A stretch of DNA of 64,000 nucleotides from the NCBI GenBank assembly GCA_046542355.1, contig JBKHBN010000005.1, positions 1 to 64,000 of the forward strand. The letters are read 5' to 3'. Position 1 is the stretch's first letter. The number at the start of each line of letters is the position of its first letter. The stretch is from UBA1672 sp046542355 (GTDB lineage: Bacteria > Pseudomonadota > Alphaproteobacteria > Micavibrionales > Micavibrionaceae). Positions 8,148-16,771 of this stretch are shown in pieces. A program made the translations under genes and the position numbers. The notes beneath the pieces are model-generated. The model did no database searches, was not told the DNA's origin, and saw nothing but the letters and a program-made list of their open reading frames with translations.

Positions 8148-10298
8148 TCATCCTCCGCGCGCGCGCTCAACAGAAACAATGCATGATGTAGCGCGCAAGG
8201 CCGCGATGATATTGTTTAAGTGCTTGGTATCATTCACATAAACATCAAGCATCATGTCCCAGAAATCAATAGAGCGGTTTATGATTTTCAAGTTCGTTAT
8301 ATTGCCGCCGTTACGCCCTATCACGGTTGTTACCGTGCCTAAAGCTACAGGTTCATTCGCAATGGTCATTGTCAGACGTCCGACCTGCGTTTCTGTTTCC
8401 GCGCCATGATCGCCCCATGATACATCCAGCCAACGCTCCGGTGTATCGGCAAAATTCTCGAGCGTATCACAATCAATAGTATGAATGGTAACCCCCTTGC
8501 CTGTGGTTACGATCCCAACAATCCGATCGCCGGGCAATGGATGACAACAGCGCGCAAAATGCATGGCCATACCGGGAATTAACCCCTTAATGGGCATTGG
8601 CCCGCTTTCATCATGGCGGCGCAGCCTTGTAACCTGATCCATGTGTTCAGCGGGGCGCTTATTTGTTTCCGAGCGGTGGCCGGGGAAAATAATCTTGAAA
8701 ACATCACGCGCGACAAAAATGCCTGAGCCGATCTTGGCGTAAATTTCCTCAACATCATCGATGCGGTGATGCTCCTGAACAGCGGCCAGTGCCTTTTCTG
8801 TGAATTCATAGCCTTCCTGACGGAAGACTTTTTGAATCATGGCCTTGCCCAGCGTTATAAATTCGTCGCGCTGCTGATTGCGAACAAATTTTCGAATGTG
8901 GGATCTTGCTTTGCCTGTAACCACAAAGCGCTCCCATGTCGGAGAAGGATTTTGCTTTTTGGCTGTGATAACATCGACCTGATCTCCATTGACAAGACGC
9001 GAGTTTAGTGGCGCTATGCGTCCATTGATTTTAGCGCCAACACAACGATCGCCGATATCTGAGTGAATGGCATAGGCAAAATCAACCGGCGTTGAGCCAT
9101 TGGGCAGCTCTATAAGATCCCCTTTAGGTGTGAATACAAAGACCTGATCTTGAAACAGCTCAAGCTTTGTATTTTCCCAGAAATCCTCCGGTTTTTGTTC
9201 TTGTTCCAGAATATCGAGCAATTCACGCAGCCAGCGGTATTTTGTTACGTCACGCTTGGTAGGCTGCGCGTTTCCTTTGTATGCCCAGTGGGCTGCTACC
9301 CCCAGCTCTGCCTCGGCGTGCATCTGGCGGGTTCTGATTTGTACTTCAATGCGCTGCTTGCGCGGCCCCATGATTGTGGTGTGTATAGAGCGGTAACCGT
9401 TAGGTTTTGGTGTTGAAATATAATCTTTAAAACGCCCGGGAACACTGTGATATTTGCCATGGATTGTTCCTAAAACCAGATAGCATTCCTCTGTTGTATC
9501 CACAATAATGCGAAATGCCATAATATCGGAAAGCTGCTCGAAGGTCACTTTCTTGCGCTGCATTTTCTTCCAGATGGAATAGCGGGTCTTCTCGCGGCCT
9601 GTGATTTCAGCCTTAATACCAGCTTTGTGCATTATGCCGTAAAGCTCGTTAATGATGCCATCAACAACGTCATTTCCTTCTTTACGCAAGTAAGATAAGC
9701 GATTTGTGATGCTTTCGCGCGCTTCGGAATTGATCTGCTCAAAACACAGATCTTCAAGTTCTTCCTTGATGCGGTGAACACCGACACGTTCTGCCAGCGG
9801 CGCATAAAGCTCAAGCGTTTCCAGTGATATCCGGCGGCGCTTTGCCGGAACCTTTACCCCGCTTATGGTGCGCATATTATGAAGCCGGTCTGCCAGCTTG
9901 ACCAAAAGAACGCGTATGTCCTCTGACATGGCCAAAAGAAGCTTACGGAAATTTTCGGCCTGTTTGCCTTCTAATGTCTGACTTTCAATTCTGGTCAACT
10001 TACTTACGCCGTTGACAAGATCAGCTATGGTTTTATTGAATTTTCTTTTTAAATCTTCAATTGTGGCGGGCGTATCTTCGACGGTATCATGCAATATAGC
10101 CGTGACAATAGTTGTCACGTCCATTTTCATATCAGCCAATATTTGTGCGACTTCTACAGGGTGTGTGTAATAAGGCTCGCCGGAGGAACGGAATTGTCCA
10201 TCATGGACTTCCTTGGCATAATAAAATGCCCTTTCGACCAGATCTTTATTAAATTCCGGATCGTACTCTTCAATTGTTTGCTTTAACTGCTCAAGCAT
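8148..10298 (-). CDS. rsh: Bifunctional (p)ppGpp synthetase/hydrolase (RelA/SpoT)
   Basis: Rsh makes and degrades the alarmone (p)ppGpp. Domains in order: HD hydrolase at about 25-190 (H-P-V-E-V-A, then H-D-T-V-E-D-T; K-L-A-D-R-L-H-N-M-R-T), synthetase at about 235-350 (D-I-M-A-F-R-I-I-V and P-K-P-N-G-Y-R-S-I-H-T), TGS at about 390-450 and a C-terminal ACT domain from about 640. The hydrolase motif is intact, so both activities are expected, as for the single RSH enzyme of most alphaproteobacteria. I place the start at the ATG at 10298 rather than the GTG at 10313, giving 716 residues. rpoZ lies upstream on the same strand, echoing the rpoZ-spoT order of other proteobacteria. Confidence 0.96.
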   Translation of the reverse strand: MLEQLKQTIEEYDPEFNKDLVERAFYYAKEVHDGQFRSSGEPYYTHPVEVAQILADMKMDVTTIVTAILHDTVEDTPATIEDLKRKFNKTIADLVNGVSKLTRIESQTLEGKQAENFRKLLLAMSEDIRVLLVKLADRLHNMRTISGVKVPAKRRRISLETLELYAPLAERVGVHRIKEELEDLCFEQINSEARESITNRLSYLRKEGNDVVDGIINELYGIMHKAGIKAEITGREKTRYSIWKKMQRKKVTFEQLSDIMAFRIIVDTTEECYLVLGTIHGKYHSVPGRFKDYISTPKPNGYRSIHTTIMGPRKQRIEVQIRTRQMHAEAELGVAAHWAYKGNAQPTKRDVTKYRWLRELLDILEQEQKPEDFWENTKLELFQDQVFVFTPKGDLIELPNGSTPVDFAYAIHSDIGDRCVGAKINGRIAPLNSRLVNGDQVDVITAKKQNPSPTWERFVVTGKARSHIRKFVRNQQRDEFITLGKAMIQKVFRQEGYEFTEKALAAVQEHHRIDDVEEIYAKIGSGIFVARDVFKIIFPGHRSETNKRPAEHMDQVTRLRRHDESGPMPIKGLIPGMAMHFARCCHPLPGDRIVGIVTTGKGVTIHTIDCDTLENFADTPERWLDVSWGDHGAETETQVGRLTMTIANEPVALGTVTTVIGRNGGNITNLKIINRSIDFWDMMLDVYVNDTKHLNNIIAALRATSCIVSVERARGG

Positions 10299-10511
10299 AT
10301 TCTTAACAATCACGCAAAGAAATGCGCCTTGCCTTGCTCACGGTGTAATTTGAAAGCTATCGCACCTCACGCTTTATGGAAGCCCGAAGCCCCCTTGAAG
10401 CGTGTACACGCAGCCTGCCATAAATATAGTTAACTGGAAAAGTTTAATCAAAGGTAAAAAACCGGATAATTGCCCGCTTCTTTTGTTATTAATCTGTGCA
10501 GTGGTATACAC

Positions 10512-10931
10512 TTAAGCACCAACGATATCACCGAGCGTGGGATTATCGCTCTGTTCATCATCGGTTTCATCGTCCTCATCTTCATCATTCTCCTGCGAGA
10601 ACGCCTCCTCGTCGGCGTACATACCAGCACTGGCAGCATCAACCATATCGCCCCATTCTTTTTCGCCATCCATGAGGTCTATAGTCTCTTCTTCAGGATC
10701 CTGCGGCAAGTAGCGCTGGTGGCTTTGAATCATTTCTTCTTTTAAATTGCTTGTATCAATAGTCTCATCAGCGATTTCCCGCAAAGAAACAACCGTGTTC
10801 TTATCGTTATCACGATCAACCGTAAGCACCGCGCCTGTACCGATTTTTCTTGCACGCTGGGACGCCAGCATGACAAGCTCGAAGCGATTCTCCAGTTTTT
10901 CTACACAATCTTCTACGGTCACACGTGCCAT
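10512..10931 (-). CDS. rpoZ: RNA polymerase omega subunit
   Basis: The omega subunit helps assemble RNA polymerase around beta-prime. The 139-residue protein begins with the signature M-A-R-V-T-V-E-D-C followed by N-R-F-E-L-V-M-L-A-S-Q-R-A-R-K-I, and has V-V-S-L-R-E-I-A near residue 47. The first 65 residues are the conserved domain. The rest is a strongly acidic tail (repeated D and E near 112-128), longer than in enteric omega. The gene lies 213 bp upstream of rsh on the same strand; omega forms one ppGpp-binding site in other proteobacteria. Confidence 0.95.
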   Translation of the reverse strand: MARVTVEDCVEKLENRFELVMLASQRARKIGTGAVLTVDRDNDKNTVVSLREIADETIDTSNLKEEMIQSHQRYLPQDPEEETIDLMDGEKEWGDMVDAASAGMYADEEAFSQENDEDEDDETDDEQSDNPTLGDIVGA

Positions 10932-11029
10932 GGGTCACATCCTTATTCTTTTATTTTAACTTCATCTTATTTACGAGTATTTTGACCCGTTTATAGAGCC
11001 AAGCACAGATAAATGCAAGATGTAATTGT

Positions 11030-11054
11030 TGGATAGTATCGTAACGTGTTATGT
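11030..11054 (+). repeat. Copy A of the 25-bp CACGTG-core dispersed repeat (3 mismatches)
   Basis: Matches the exact copies at 14745 and 56467 except for three positions, one of which turns the CACGTG core into AACGTG. It ends inside the possible 5' region of the uracil-DNA glycosylase gene. The GTG at 11046 lies inside the repeat and is unlikely to be the true start. Confidence 0.7.
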
Positions 11055-11060
11055 TGTTTG

Positions 11061-11714
11061 ATGATGATAACGTATATGTACGAATTGCTTCCAGATATAG
11101 ATTGTTCTCTTTGTCCGCGGCTAAAATCCTTTATTGACGAAAACCGGATCAAGTTCCCGGATCAATATAACGCGCCAGTGCCCTCTTTTGGCTCGCCCGA
11201 TGCGCCGCTTTTGATTGTTGGGCTTGCGCCTGGTTTTCGCGGGGCCAATTTCTCGGGACGGCCTTTTACCGGCGATTATGCAGGCGACCTGCTTTATGCC
11301 ACCTTAATCAAGTTCGGTTTTGCCAAAGGCGTTTATAAAGCGCGCAAGGATGACGGGCTTGAAATGGTTAATGCGCGCATTACCAATGCAGTGAAATGTG
11401 TGCCGCCGCAAAACAAGCCCACCGGCGCGGAAATTAATACATGCCGCCAGTTTCTTGGGCGCGAGATCGAGGATATGCGCAAGCGCGGCCTGAAGGTTAT
11501 TATGAGTCTGGGGCTGGTTTCTCATAATGCGGTGCTTAAGGCGACGGGAAATAAGCAATCGGCCTTTAAGTTTACCCATGGCAAAGCGCATGATCTGGGC
11601 GGGGGGCTAACGCTTGTCGATTGCTATCACTGCTCGCGCTATAATACGAATACGAGGCGCTTGACGACGGAGATGTTCGAAAATGTGTTTCGGGATATTC
11701 AAGCCTTATTGTAG
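11061..11714 (+). CDS. Family 5 uracil-DNA glycosylase (UdgB-like)
   Basis: A 217-residue DNA repair enzyme that removes uracil, and in this family also some other deaminated bases, from DNA. Visible family-5 motifs: motif A G-L-A-P-G-F-R-G-A-N-x-S-G-R-P-F-T-G-D-Y-A-G near residues 52-75, the V-K-C-V-P-P-Q-N-K-P-T block and motif B C-Y-H-C-S-R-Y-N-T-N-T near the C-terminus. The N-terminal C-S-L-C-P-R-L segment and the later Cys residues fit the iron-sulfur cluster ligands of the family. Start choice is open: ATGs at 11061, 11064 and 11076 all lack a clear ribosome site, and the upstream GTG lies within a dispersed repeat. Convergent with the next gene. Confidence 0.9.
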   Translation: MMITYMYELLPDIDCSLCPRLKSFIDENRIKFPDQYNAPVPSFGSPDAPLLIVGLAPGFRGANFSGRPFTGDYAGDLLYATLIKFGFAKGVYKARKDDGLEMVNARITNAVKCVPPQNKPTGAEINTCRQFLGREIEDMRKRGLKVIMSLGLVSHNAVLKATGNKQSAFKFTHGKAHDLGGGLTLVDCYHCSRYNTNTRRLTTEMFENVFRDIQALL

Positions 11715-11725
11715 CCCGCCTCCTG

Positions 11726-12631
11726 TCACTTTAAATTTTTAGACAGCACAGAAATGTGCTCAGGGCCAACACCACAGCACCCGCCGATAATTTTTGCACC
11801 CAGCGCTTTCCATTTTTTTGCGTAGTCAAGATAAACTTGCGGTGTTAATTCTTGATTGAGTTCTGAAACATCCTCATTGGCTGCCCTAAGACTTTGTTTG
11901 GGAATAAAGCTGTTTGCATAGCCACCAAATAAAATTTCTTTATCCTGTGTTTTTATAATGCTTGCTGTTTGGGTGATGGCTTGCGTTACGCGCTCAGGAG
12001 TTGTGCAATTAAACAAAATAGCCTGCGGGGGGTCTTGTTTTTGTATGAAGGCTTTGATGACATCTTCAATGCTTTCTCCGGATTTCAAGAAGGCCGGGCC
12101 GTTTTCCCCTTCAGTTTCTGCAACATGAAAAGAGAGCCATACGGGCTTTCCTGTTACTCTGAGCGCTTCAAAGACGGTTTTGGCCTCAACCAGAGAAGAG
12201 ATAGTCTCGACAAGCCAGAAATATATTGTTGCCTTTTGCTGTTCAATAAAAGGCTCAACAAGTTCTGCGGCGCGTTCTATCATAAAATTGCCAGGCTCAT
12301 AGGATCCAAACAAAGGGGGAATGCATCCGGCAATCTGAATTGGTTTGCTTGCCCTCTGCGCTGCTTCTTGTGCCAGCTCCGCAGCCAGTTTTATAAGCTG
12401 CGCACCGCTGGTTTTGAATCGCTCTTCCCCGATATGGTAAGGTACAACAGCATATGTATTGGTCGTTATCACTTCCGCTCCAGCCTTAATAAAGGCCGCG
12501 TGAGCTTGCTGAACAGTTTGCGGCGCTTCCATCAAGGCCAGCGCCGACCATTCCGGCTGTTTAAACGGGGCGCCCATGCGCTTTAACTCACGACCCATTC
12601 CCCCATCCAGAATTGTAACAGCGTTATTCAT
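11726..12631 (-). CDS. Homocysteine S-methyltransferase family protein
   Basis: A 301-residue TIM-barrel protein of the homocysteine S-methyltransferase family (MmuM/BHMT-like), which transfers a methyl group to homocysteine through a Zn-activated thiolate. It has the N-terminal L-D-G-G-M-G-R-E-L motif, a Cys in L-F-N-C-T-T near residue 209 and the paired Cys in G-G-C-C-G-V-G near residue 286, which together give the zinc triad. S-methylmethionine is the substrate of close enteric relatives, but the methyl donor here cannot be told from sequence. It lies 63 bp downstream of leuA on the same strand and may be read through from it. Confidence 0.88.
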   Translation of the reverse strand: MNNAVTILDGGMGRELKRMGAPFKQPEWSALALMEAPQTVQQAHAAFIKAGAEVITTNTYAVVPYHIGEERFKTSGAQLIKLAAELAQEAAQRASKPIQIAGCIPPLFGSYEPGNFMIERAAELVEPFIEQQKATIYFWLVETISSLVEAKTVFEALRVTGKPVWLSFHVAETEGENGPAFLKSGESIEDVIKAFIQKQDPPQAILFNCTTPERVTQAITQTASIIKTQDKEILFGGYANSFIPKQSLRAANEDVSELNQELTPQVYLDYAKKWKALGAKIIGGCCGVGPEHISVLSKNLK

Positions 12632-12694
12632 TTTATAACCATTTCCTTTTCTTGGTTGTCTTGGTTTTCTTGTTGGTTTTTAGACTCTCTTTGC

Positions 12695-14281
12695 TCAAAC
12701 GCCTTTGAGATGCGTTTGGCTTGTTTGCGGATTGATCGTACCTCGTTTGAGTTCCAGCTTGTTGAGGGCATGTACGTAAGCCTTGGCGCTGGCAACCAAT
12801 GTATCTACATCTGCGCCACTTCCTGCAACGGTGATTTCATTTTCCTCCAGGCGTACGCGCACCTCGGCCTGCGCATCTGTTCCGCCCGTCACCGCCTTGA
12901 CCTGATAGAGTTGCAGCGCCGCTTCGGGATGTGGGTAAATTTCTCGTATGGCTCTGAAGATCGCATCAACCGGTCCGTTTCCTTCAACCTTGGCTGATTT
13001 TTCCTGTCCTTCGATTGCAAGGGTAAGGTCTGCGGTTTGTGGCCCTATAGTACCTGCACGTATATCCATGGAGAGAAACTGGATCATATTGTTCTGACTT
13101 ACGAGCTGGTCTTCTACAAGGGCGATCAAATCATCTTCAAAGACTTCGCTTTTGCGATCGGCCAGTTTCTTAAAACGTTCAAAAGCCTCGTTTATTGCGT
13201 TATCACCCAAATCAAAGCCAAGCTCCTTGAGGCGCTCGCGGAAAGCGTGACGGCCTGAATGTTTGCTCATCACCAGCTTGCTCGTGGCGCAACCCACACT
13301 TTCTGGGGTCATGATCTCATATGTATTTGCATTTTTCAGCATACCGTCTTGATGGATGCCGCTGGCATGGGCAAAAGCATTGGCACCTACAATGGCTTTA
13401 TTCGGCTGCACAGAAAAACCCGTTATACCCGAAAGCGTGCGCGAAGCTTTGGTAATGCGCGTTGTTTCTATGTTGTTGGTATAAGGCATTAGATCGTGGC
13501 GCGTACGCATAACCATGACAAGCTCTTCTACAGCGGCATTGCCCGCTCTTTCCCCGATGCCATTAATTGTACATTCAATCTGGCGCGCCCCTGCTTTTAC
13601 ACCGGCCAGTGAGTTGGCTACAGCCACGCCCAGATCATTGTGGCAATGGGTTGAGAGAATTGCCTTATAAATATTAGGCACGCGCTCTATGAGCATGGTA
13701 AAAAGCGCTGCATATTCCTCTGGCATGGCATAGCCAACCGTATCGGGGATATTAATCACACGCGCTCCTGCTTCAATCGCTGTTTCAACGCAGCGGCAGA
13801 GGAAATCATTTTCCGTTCGAGAGGCATCTTCTGCGCTCCACTCCACATCATCGGTAAAAGAACGCGCAAATGTTACGCTGTCTTTGATGGCTTCCAGCAC
13901 GGCGTCCGGCTCCATTTTAAGCTTATGTTTCATGTGCAGGGCAGAGGTGGAAATAAAGGTATGGATGCGTTTTGATTGTGCCGGTTCTATCGCTTTTGCC
14001 GCTGCCTCGATGTCTTCTTTTCTGGCGCGACTCAAACCACATATTGTCGCGTTTTTGACAATAGATGCAATTTTGTTTACCGCTTCAAAATCTCCGGGAG
14101 AAGCGATAGGAAAGCCTGCCTCGATTACATCAACGCCCAGCTCATCCAACATCTGAGCCATTTTGAGCTTTTGCTCCAGATTCATGGCGCAGCCCGGGGA
14201 TTGCTCTCCATCTCTCAGAGTTGTATCAAAAATAATAACGCGATTAAGGTCTTGTTTGACTAAATCATAAGCTCTGCTCAT
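12695..14281 (-). CDS. leuA: 2-isopropylmalate synthase
   Basis: LeuA condenses acetyl-CoA with 2-oxoisovalerate, the first committed step of leucine synthesis. The 528-residue protein has the catalytic start D-T-T-L-R-D-G-E-Q-S-P-G near residues 19-30, the metal-binding H-x-H in S-T-H-C-H-N-D-L near 205-212, and the G-I-G-E-R-A-G-N loop near 240. A C-terminal regulatory domain (about 385-515) binds leucine in homologues. Length is normal for the long bacterial form. An AGGA ribosome site precedes the ATG. Expression is probably controlled by the leucine-rich leader peptide encoded about 130-200 bp upstream. Confidence 0.97.
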   Translation of the reverse strand: MSRAYDLVKQDLNRVIIFDTTLRDGEQSPGCAMNLEQKLKMAQMLDELGVDVIEAGFPIASPGDFEAVNKIASIVKNATICGLSRARKEDIEAAAKAIEPAQSKRIHTFISTSALHMKHKLKMEPDAVLEAIKDSVTFARSFTDDVEWSAEDASRTENDFLCRCVETAIEAGARVINIPDTVGYAMPEEYAALFTMLIERVPNIYKAILSTHCHNDLGVAVANSLAGVKAGARQIECTINGIGERAGNAAVEELVMVMRTRHDLMPYTNNIETTRITKASRTLSGITGFSVQPNKAIVGANAFAHASGIHQDGMLKNANTYEIMTPESVGCATSKLVMSKHSGRHAFRERLKELGFDLGDNAINEAFERFKKLADRKSEVFEDDLIALVEDQLVSQNNMIQFLSMDIRAGTIGPQTADLTLAIEGQEKSAKVEGNGPVDAIFRAIREIYPHPEAALQLYQVKAVTGGTDAQAEVRVRLEENEITVAGSGADVDTLVASAKAYVHALNKLELKRGTINPQTSQTHLKGV

Positions 14282-14373
14282 AGCGGTTCATCCTAACTTT
14301 TTGCTCTTCACTACCAACACGCTTTTTTTTATGCCTGTCGATCTTTGTTTCAGTTTTTTTGGAAATTTTTTAT

Positions 14374-14419
14374 CCCCTGGAGCGCAGGCACACGATGATG
14401 CCTCATGGCCGCTCAGGGG
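14374..14419 (-). promoter_or_regulatory. leuA leader hairpin overlapping the leader-peptide stop codon
   Basis: On the minus strand CCCCTG (14419-14414) pairs with CAGGGG (14379-14374). Inside it GCG pairs with CGC, and GGCA with TGCC. The TGA stop of the leader peptide is within the 5' arm, so a ribosome stalled on the leucine codons would change this fold. The downstream side is A-rich, not T-rich, so it is not a classical intrinsic terminator. Confidence 0.6.
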
Positions 14420-14478
14420 CGCATAAGCAAGAGGAGAGAAAGGCGTAGTGACATTTTATCGTGCTGTTTCATGCTCAT
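14413..14478 (-). CDS. leuL: Leucine-rich leader peptide of leuA
   Basis: A 21-codon ORF upstream of leuA that is too short for normal ORF calling. The peptide has six leucines, at positions 11, 13 and 15-18, using CTA, CTT, CTC, CTC, TTG and CTT, just before the stop TGA. This is the expected layout of an amino-acid leader peptide controlling a leucine gene. The -10 element ends 8 bp before the ATG, so the transcript probably begins within a few bases of the start codon (a leaderless mRNA), as known for the trp leader peptide of Sinorhizobium. The role is inferred from position and codon content. Confidence 0.75.
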   Translation of the reverse strand: MSMKQHDKMSLRLSLLLLMRP

Positions 14479-14486
14479 AGATATTT

Positions 14487-14514
14487 TCTATACGCAATCA
14501 ATATTCTGCGTCAA
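14487..14514 (-). promoter_or_regulatory. Sigma-70-type promoter of the leuA leader
   Basis: On the minus strand TTGACG (14514-14509) is followed after 16 bp by TATAGA (14492-14487). Both hexamers are close to the housekeeping consensus. The expected start of transcription is near 14480, next to the leader peptide ATG at 14478. Confidence 0.7.
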
Positions 14515-14525
14515 GTTTAAAACCG

Positions 14526-14729
14526 TTATTTCTTTTGTTCCGGATTCTTCTTCTGATCCAGATCGCGCGCCTCATCAACCAGCATCACAGGAATACCGTC
14601 GCGAATGGGAAATGCCAGCCTTGCCTGCTTGGAGATCAGCTCTTGTTTGTCGCGGTCATAAACCAAGGGGCTTTTGGTTAGCGGACAAACAAGTATTTCT
14701 AGTAATTTCGGATCAATTTGCGTGTTCAT
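14526..14729 (-). CDS. Trm112 family protein (YcaR/UPF0434-like)
   Basis: A 67-residue protein with the Trm112/UPF0434 pattern: L-L-E-I-L-V-C-P-L-T-K at about residues 9-19, a middle E-L-I-S-K-Q-A-R-L-A-F-P-I-R-D-G-I-P-V-M-L block and a charged tail. Eukaryotic and some bacterial relatives activate methyltransferases. Here only the first Cys of the usual zinc-binding set is present, as is common in proteobacterial members. It lies 44 bp downstream of the thioredoxin gene on the same strand, with a dispersed repeat between them. Confidence 0.9.
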   Translation of the reverse strand: MNTQIDPKLLEILVCPLTKSPLVYDRDKQELISKQARLAFPIRDGIPVMLVDEARDLDQKKNPEQKK

Positions 14730-14744
14730 CGTTTATAAAGTCCT

Positions 14745-14769
14745 TAGATAGTGTCGTCACGTGTTATGT
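14745..14769 (+). repeat. Copy B of the 25-bp CACGTG-core dispersed repeat (exact)
   Basis: Contains GTGTCGTCACGTGTTATG and is identical over 25 bp to the copy at 56467. It fills most of the 44-bp gap between the thioredoxin stop codon and the Trm112-like start codon. Confidence 0.85.
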
Positions 14770-14773
14770 ACAA

Positions 14774-15733
14774 TTAGGCGAATAACAAGGATGAAAGTCT
14801 GCGCCGCGCCATAAGCGTTACCGGATCGCTGCCGCCCATAGCATCCATCAGCTTAATCAGTTCTTTGCGCGCAGACTGATCGTTCCATTGTGAGTCCAGA
14901 GCAATGGATTGTAGTAAAGCCTCAACAGCTTCTTTCCTTTTCCCCTGACCGTAAAGCGCCATGGCCAGATCAATGCGCGCCTGATGATCATTTTCATCGG
15001 CCTTTATTTTTGCTTCAAGTTCATCTATAGCATTATCTCCCTTACTATCAGCGTTTCTAGCCAATTCAAGCGCTGTGCATGCTTGGGCATAGGCCGATTT
15101 TTTGGTTATTTCTTCAGGGGCGTTATCAATGATCGATTGCGCTTCATCAAGCTGCCCGATCTCTATGAAACAGCGCACCAGACCGGCAAATGCCTCAGCA
15201 TTGAGCGTGTCTTGCTGGAGAATTGCCCCGTAAATACCATGAGCGGTTTGAACATCGCCTTGCGAAAGACTGTTGGCCGCATCTTTAAGGGCTTGAGGGA
15301 TGTCGAGGGCATCAGGTTGCGCATTATTAGAGATTGTCACCAGCTTTTGAACAAATTCACGGATTTTCTTCTCAGGCTGCGCTCCCATGAACGCATCAAC
15401 AGGTTGTCCCTGAAAAAATCCGTAGACAGTAGGCACGGATTGAACGCGCAAGGCGGCGGCCAGCTCCTGATTTTCTTCAATATTAACCTTGGCAAGCAAA
15501 ACCTTGCCACCTGCGGCGCTTACAACCTTTTCCAGCGTTGGCATAAGCTGCTTGCACGGCCCGCACCACGGCGCCCAGAAATCAACAATAACCGGAACGC
15601 TCATTGATGCGCTCATCACGCGCTGCTCAAAATCATGCGTGCCGACGTCGAAAATAATATCATTCCTGTTTGCGGGTGCGCCCGTAACGCCCTGCTTCGT
15701 AGCGTCCTGGTTTTTTGATGATCCAAAAATCAT
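14774..15733 (-). CDS. Thioredoxin-domain chaperone with TPR region (CnoX/YbbN-like)
   Basis: A 319-residue protein with a thioredoxin fold at about residues 25-130 and a C-terminal tetratricopeptide-like helical region, the architecture of CnoX/YbbN. The redox motif W-C-G-P-C is intact (Cys57 and Cys60), unlike the S-x-x-C of E. coli CnoX, so it may have real disulfide activity. Relatives bind and protect unfolded proteins under oxidative stress and pass them to GroEL or DnaK. It lies upstream of the Trm112-like gene and downstream of the editing-domain gene on the same strand. Confidence 0.92.
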   Translation of the reverse strand: MIFGSSKNQDATKQGVTGAPANRNDIIFDVGTHDFEQRVMSASMSVPVIVDFWAPWCGPCKQLMPTLEKVVSAAGGKVLLAKVNIEENQELAAALRVQSVPTVYGFFQGQPVDAFMGAQPEKKIREFVQKLVTISNNAQPDALDIPQALKDAANSLSQGDVQTAHGIYGAILQQDTLNAEAFAGLVRCFIEIGQLDEAQSIIDNAPEEITKKSAYAQACTALELARNADSKGDNAIDELEAKIKADENDHQARIDLAMALYGQGKRKEAVEALLQSIALDSQWNDQSARKELIKLMDAMGGSDPVTLMARRRLSSLLFA

Positions 15734-15763
15734 AATTTTACTTCCTTGTGTTTTCTTAATAAC

Positions 15764-16312
15764 TCAATTAGCGTCAGGGTGCGCCTGCGTCAGATCAAGA
15801 ACTTCATAATCATGCCCTGTACTATCCAGAAAGGCCAGCAAATCATCAGGGCTCATGCCAATCGTCCAAGCGTTATCCATAGGGTGATAGTTAACAATTT
15901 CAACATCCATCATCGTGCTGTCGAGTATCATACGGATGGTGCCCTTTTTATCATTCATAATACAAAAAGGATTAACCGCTCCGGGCATAATACCCAGATT
16001 TTCATATAAACGAACGGGCGAAGCAAATGACAGACGCGCGCTTGGCAGAAGATCAGAGAGCTTTTTCAGATCAAGGCGCGTTTCATTGGCGGCGGTAATT
16101 AAAAACATATTTTTCTTTTTATCGCGAAGGAACAAGTTGCGGCAATGCATGCCCAGTATTGTCTTTTTTAGCGGCTCGCCCTGCTCAACCGTGAAGATGG
16201 GTTCATGCTCGTATAGGCGGTACTCAATGCCCAGATTGTCGAGATACGCAAGCAGATCGTCTTTGCCTGTTGGTAAAGCCTGTGTGTGTGTGTTTGTTGC
16301 TGCGTTAGTCAT
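15764..16312 (-). CDS. Prolyl-tRNA editing (YbaK/ProX-like) deacylase
   Basis: A 182-residue protein of the YbaK/ProXp family, freestanding editing domains that hydrolyse mischarged aminoacyl-tRNA (often Ala-tRNAPro). Features: I-E-Y-R-L-Y-E-H-E-P-I-F-T-V near the N-terminus, N-L-F-L-R-D-K-K-K-x-x-F-L-I (the conserved Lys-containing strand) and the G-A-V-N-P-F-C-I-M segment typical of ProXp. I choose the ATG at 16312. The upstream ATG at 16387 would add a hydrophobic stretch that does not suit a cytoplasmic editing enzyme. Neither start has a strong ribosome site. Confidence 0.88.
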   Translation of the reverse strand: MTNAATNTHTQALPTGKDDLLAYLDNLGIEYRLYEHEPIFTVEQGEPLKKTILGMHCRNLFLRDKKKNMFLITAANETRLDLKKLSDLLPSARLSFASPVRLYENLGIMPGAVNPFCIMNDKKGTIRMILDSTMMDVEIVNYHPMDNAWTIGMSPDDLLAFLDSTGHDYEVLDLTQAHPDAN

Positions 16313-16516
16313 GGAAAGCAAAACTATTAGAAAAACGCCCGTAAATCCAGCTTTTTTTTGTTTGGGTGTTCGAGGCGAGAGGGACATTCTTCAGGTGATT
16401 GAAACGAGTTCACCTTGCCGAGTTTTTTTGCATATTTACCGTAAACATGGTAAGATTTTATTAATACTTTTCTGGCAGACTGATCGTAACTAAGAAGGGT
16501 AAAGCGAGGCGACGTA

Positions 16517-16771
16517 ATGGCAATGGGACCAGAACAGTTATTAGAAGCGGTGGAGCCGGTAGATAATGGCCATATAGCAAATCTTGTAGCAACAGGCGGT
16601 ATGAGTGTTACTACTGTTAGCGGGGATTCCCCGACAAGCGGCTTTCCGGAGAGCGGGCCATTTGCGGCCTTGCGTGAACAATTACCTGAATCCCAGCCCG
16701 CTCAGACCATGGATCAAGCCCCAGTCATGACAGTTTCTGCACCGACAAACACAGGGTTTGATTTCTCATGA
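16517..16771 (+). CDS. Small protein of unknown function, first of a coupled pair
   Basis: An 84-residue protein that I do not recognise. It is rich in Pro, Ser, Thr and Glu with no membrane segment or signal peptide and looks mostly disordered. A GAGG-type ribosome site sits 6-9 bp before the ATG, and its stop codon overlaps the next start codon in an ATGA junction, which supports it as a real gene. It is divergent from the editing-domain gene. Confidence 0.6.
   Translation: MAMGPEQLLEAVEPVDNGHIANLVATGGMSVTTVSGDSPTSGFPESGPFAALREQLPESQPAQTMDQAPVMTVSAPTNTGFDFS

Noticed and set aside
10320..10440. Possible small RNA between rpoZ and rsh
   Set aside because: Contains a GCGTGTACACGC palindrome and GC-rich patches, but no promoter, terminator or known RNA signature could be read.
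14361..14419. Classical intrinsic terminator in the leuA leader
   Set aside because: The hairpin is good but the sequence after it on the minus strand is A-rich with only a short TTT, so I report it as a regulatory hairpin instead.
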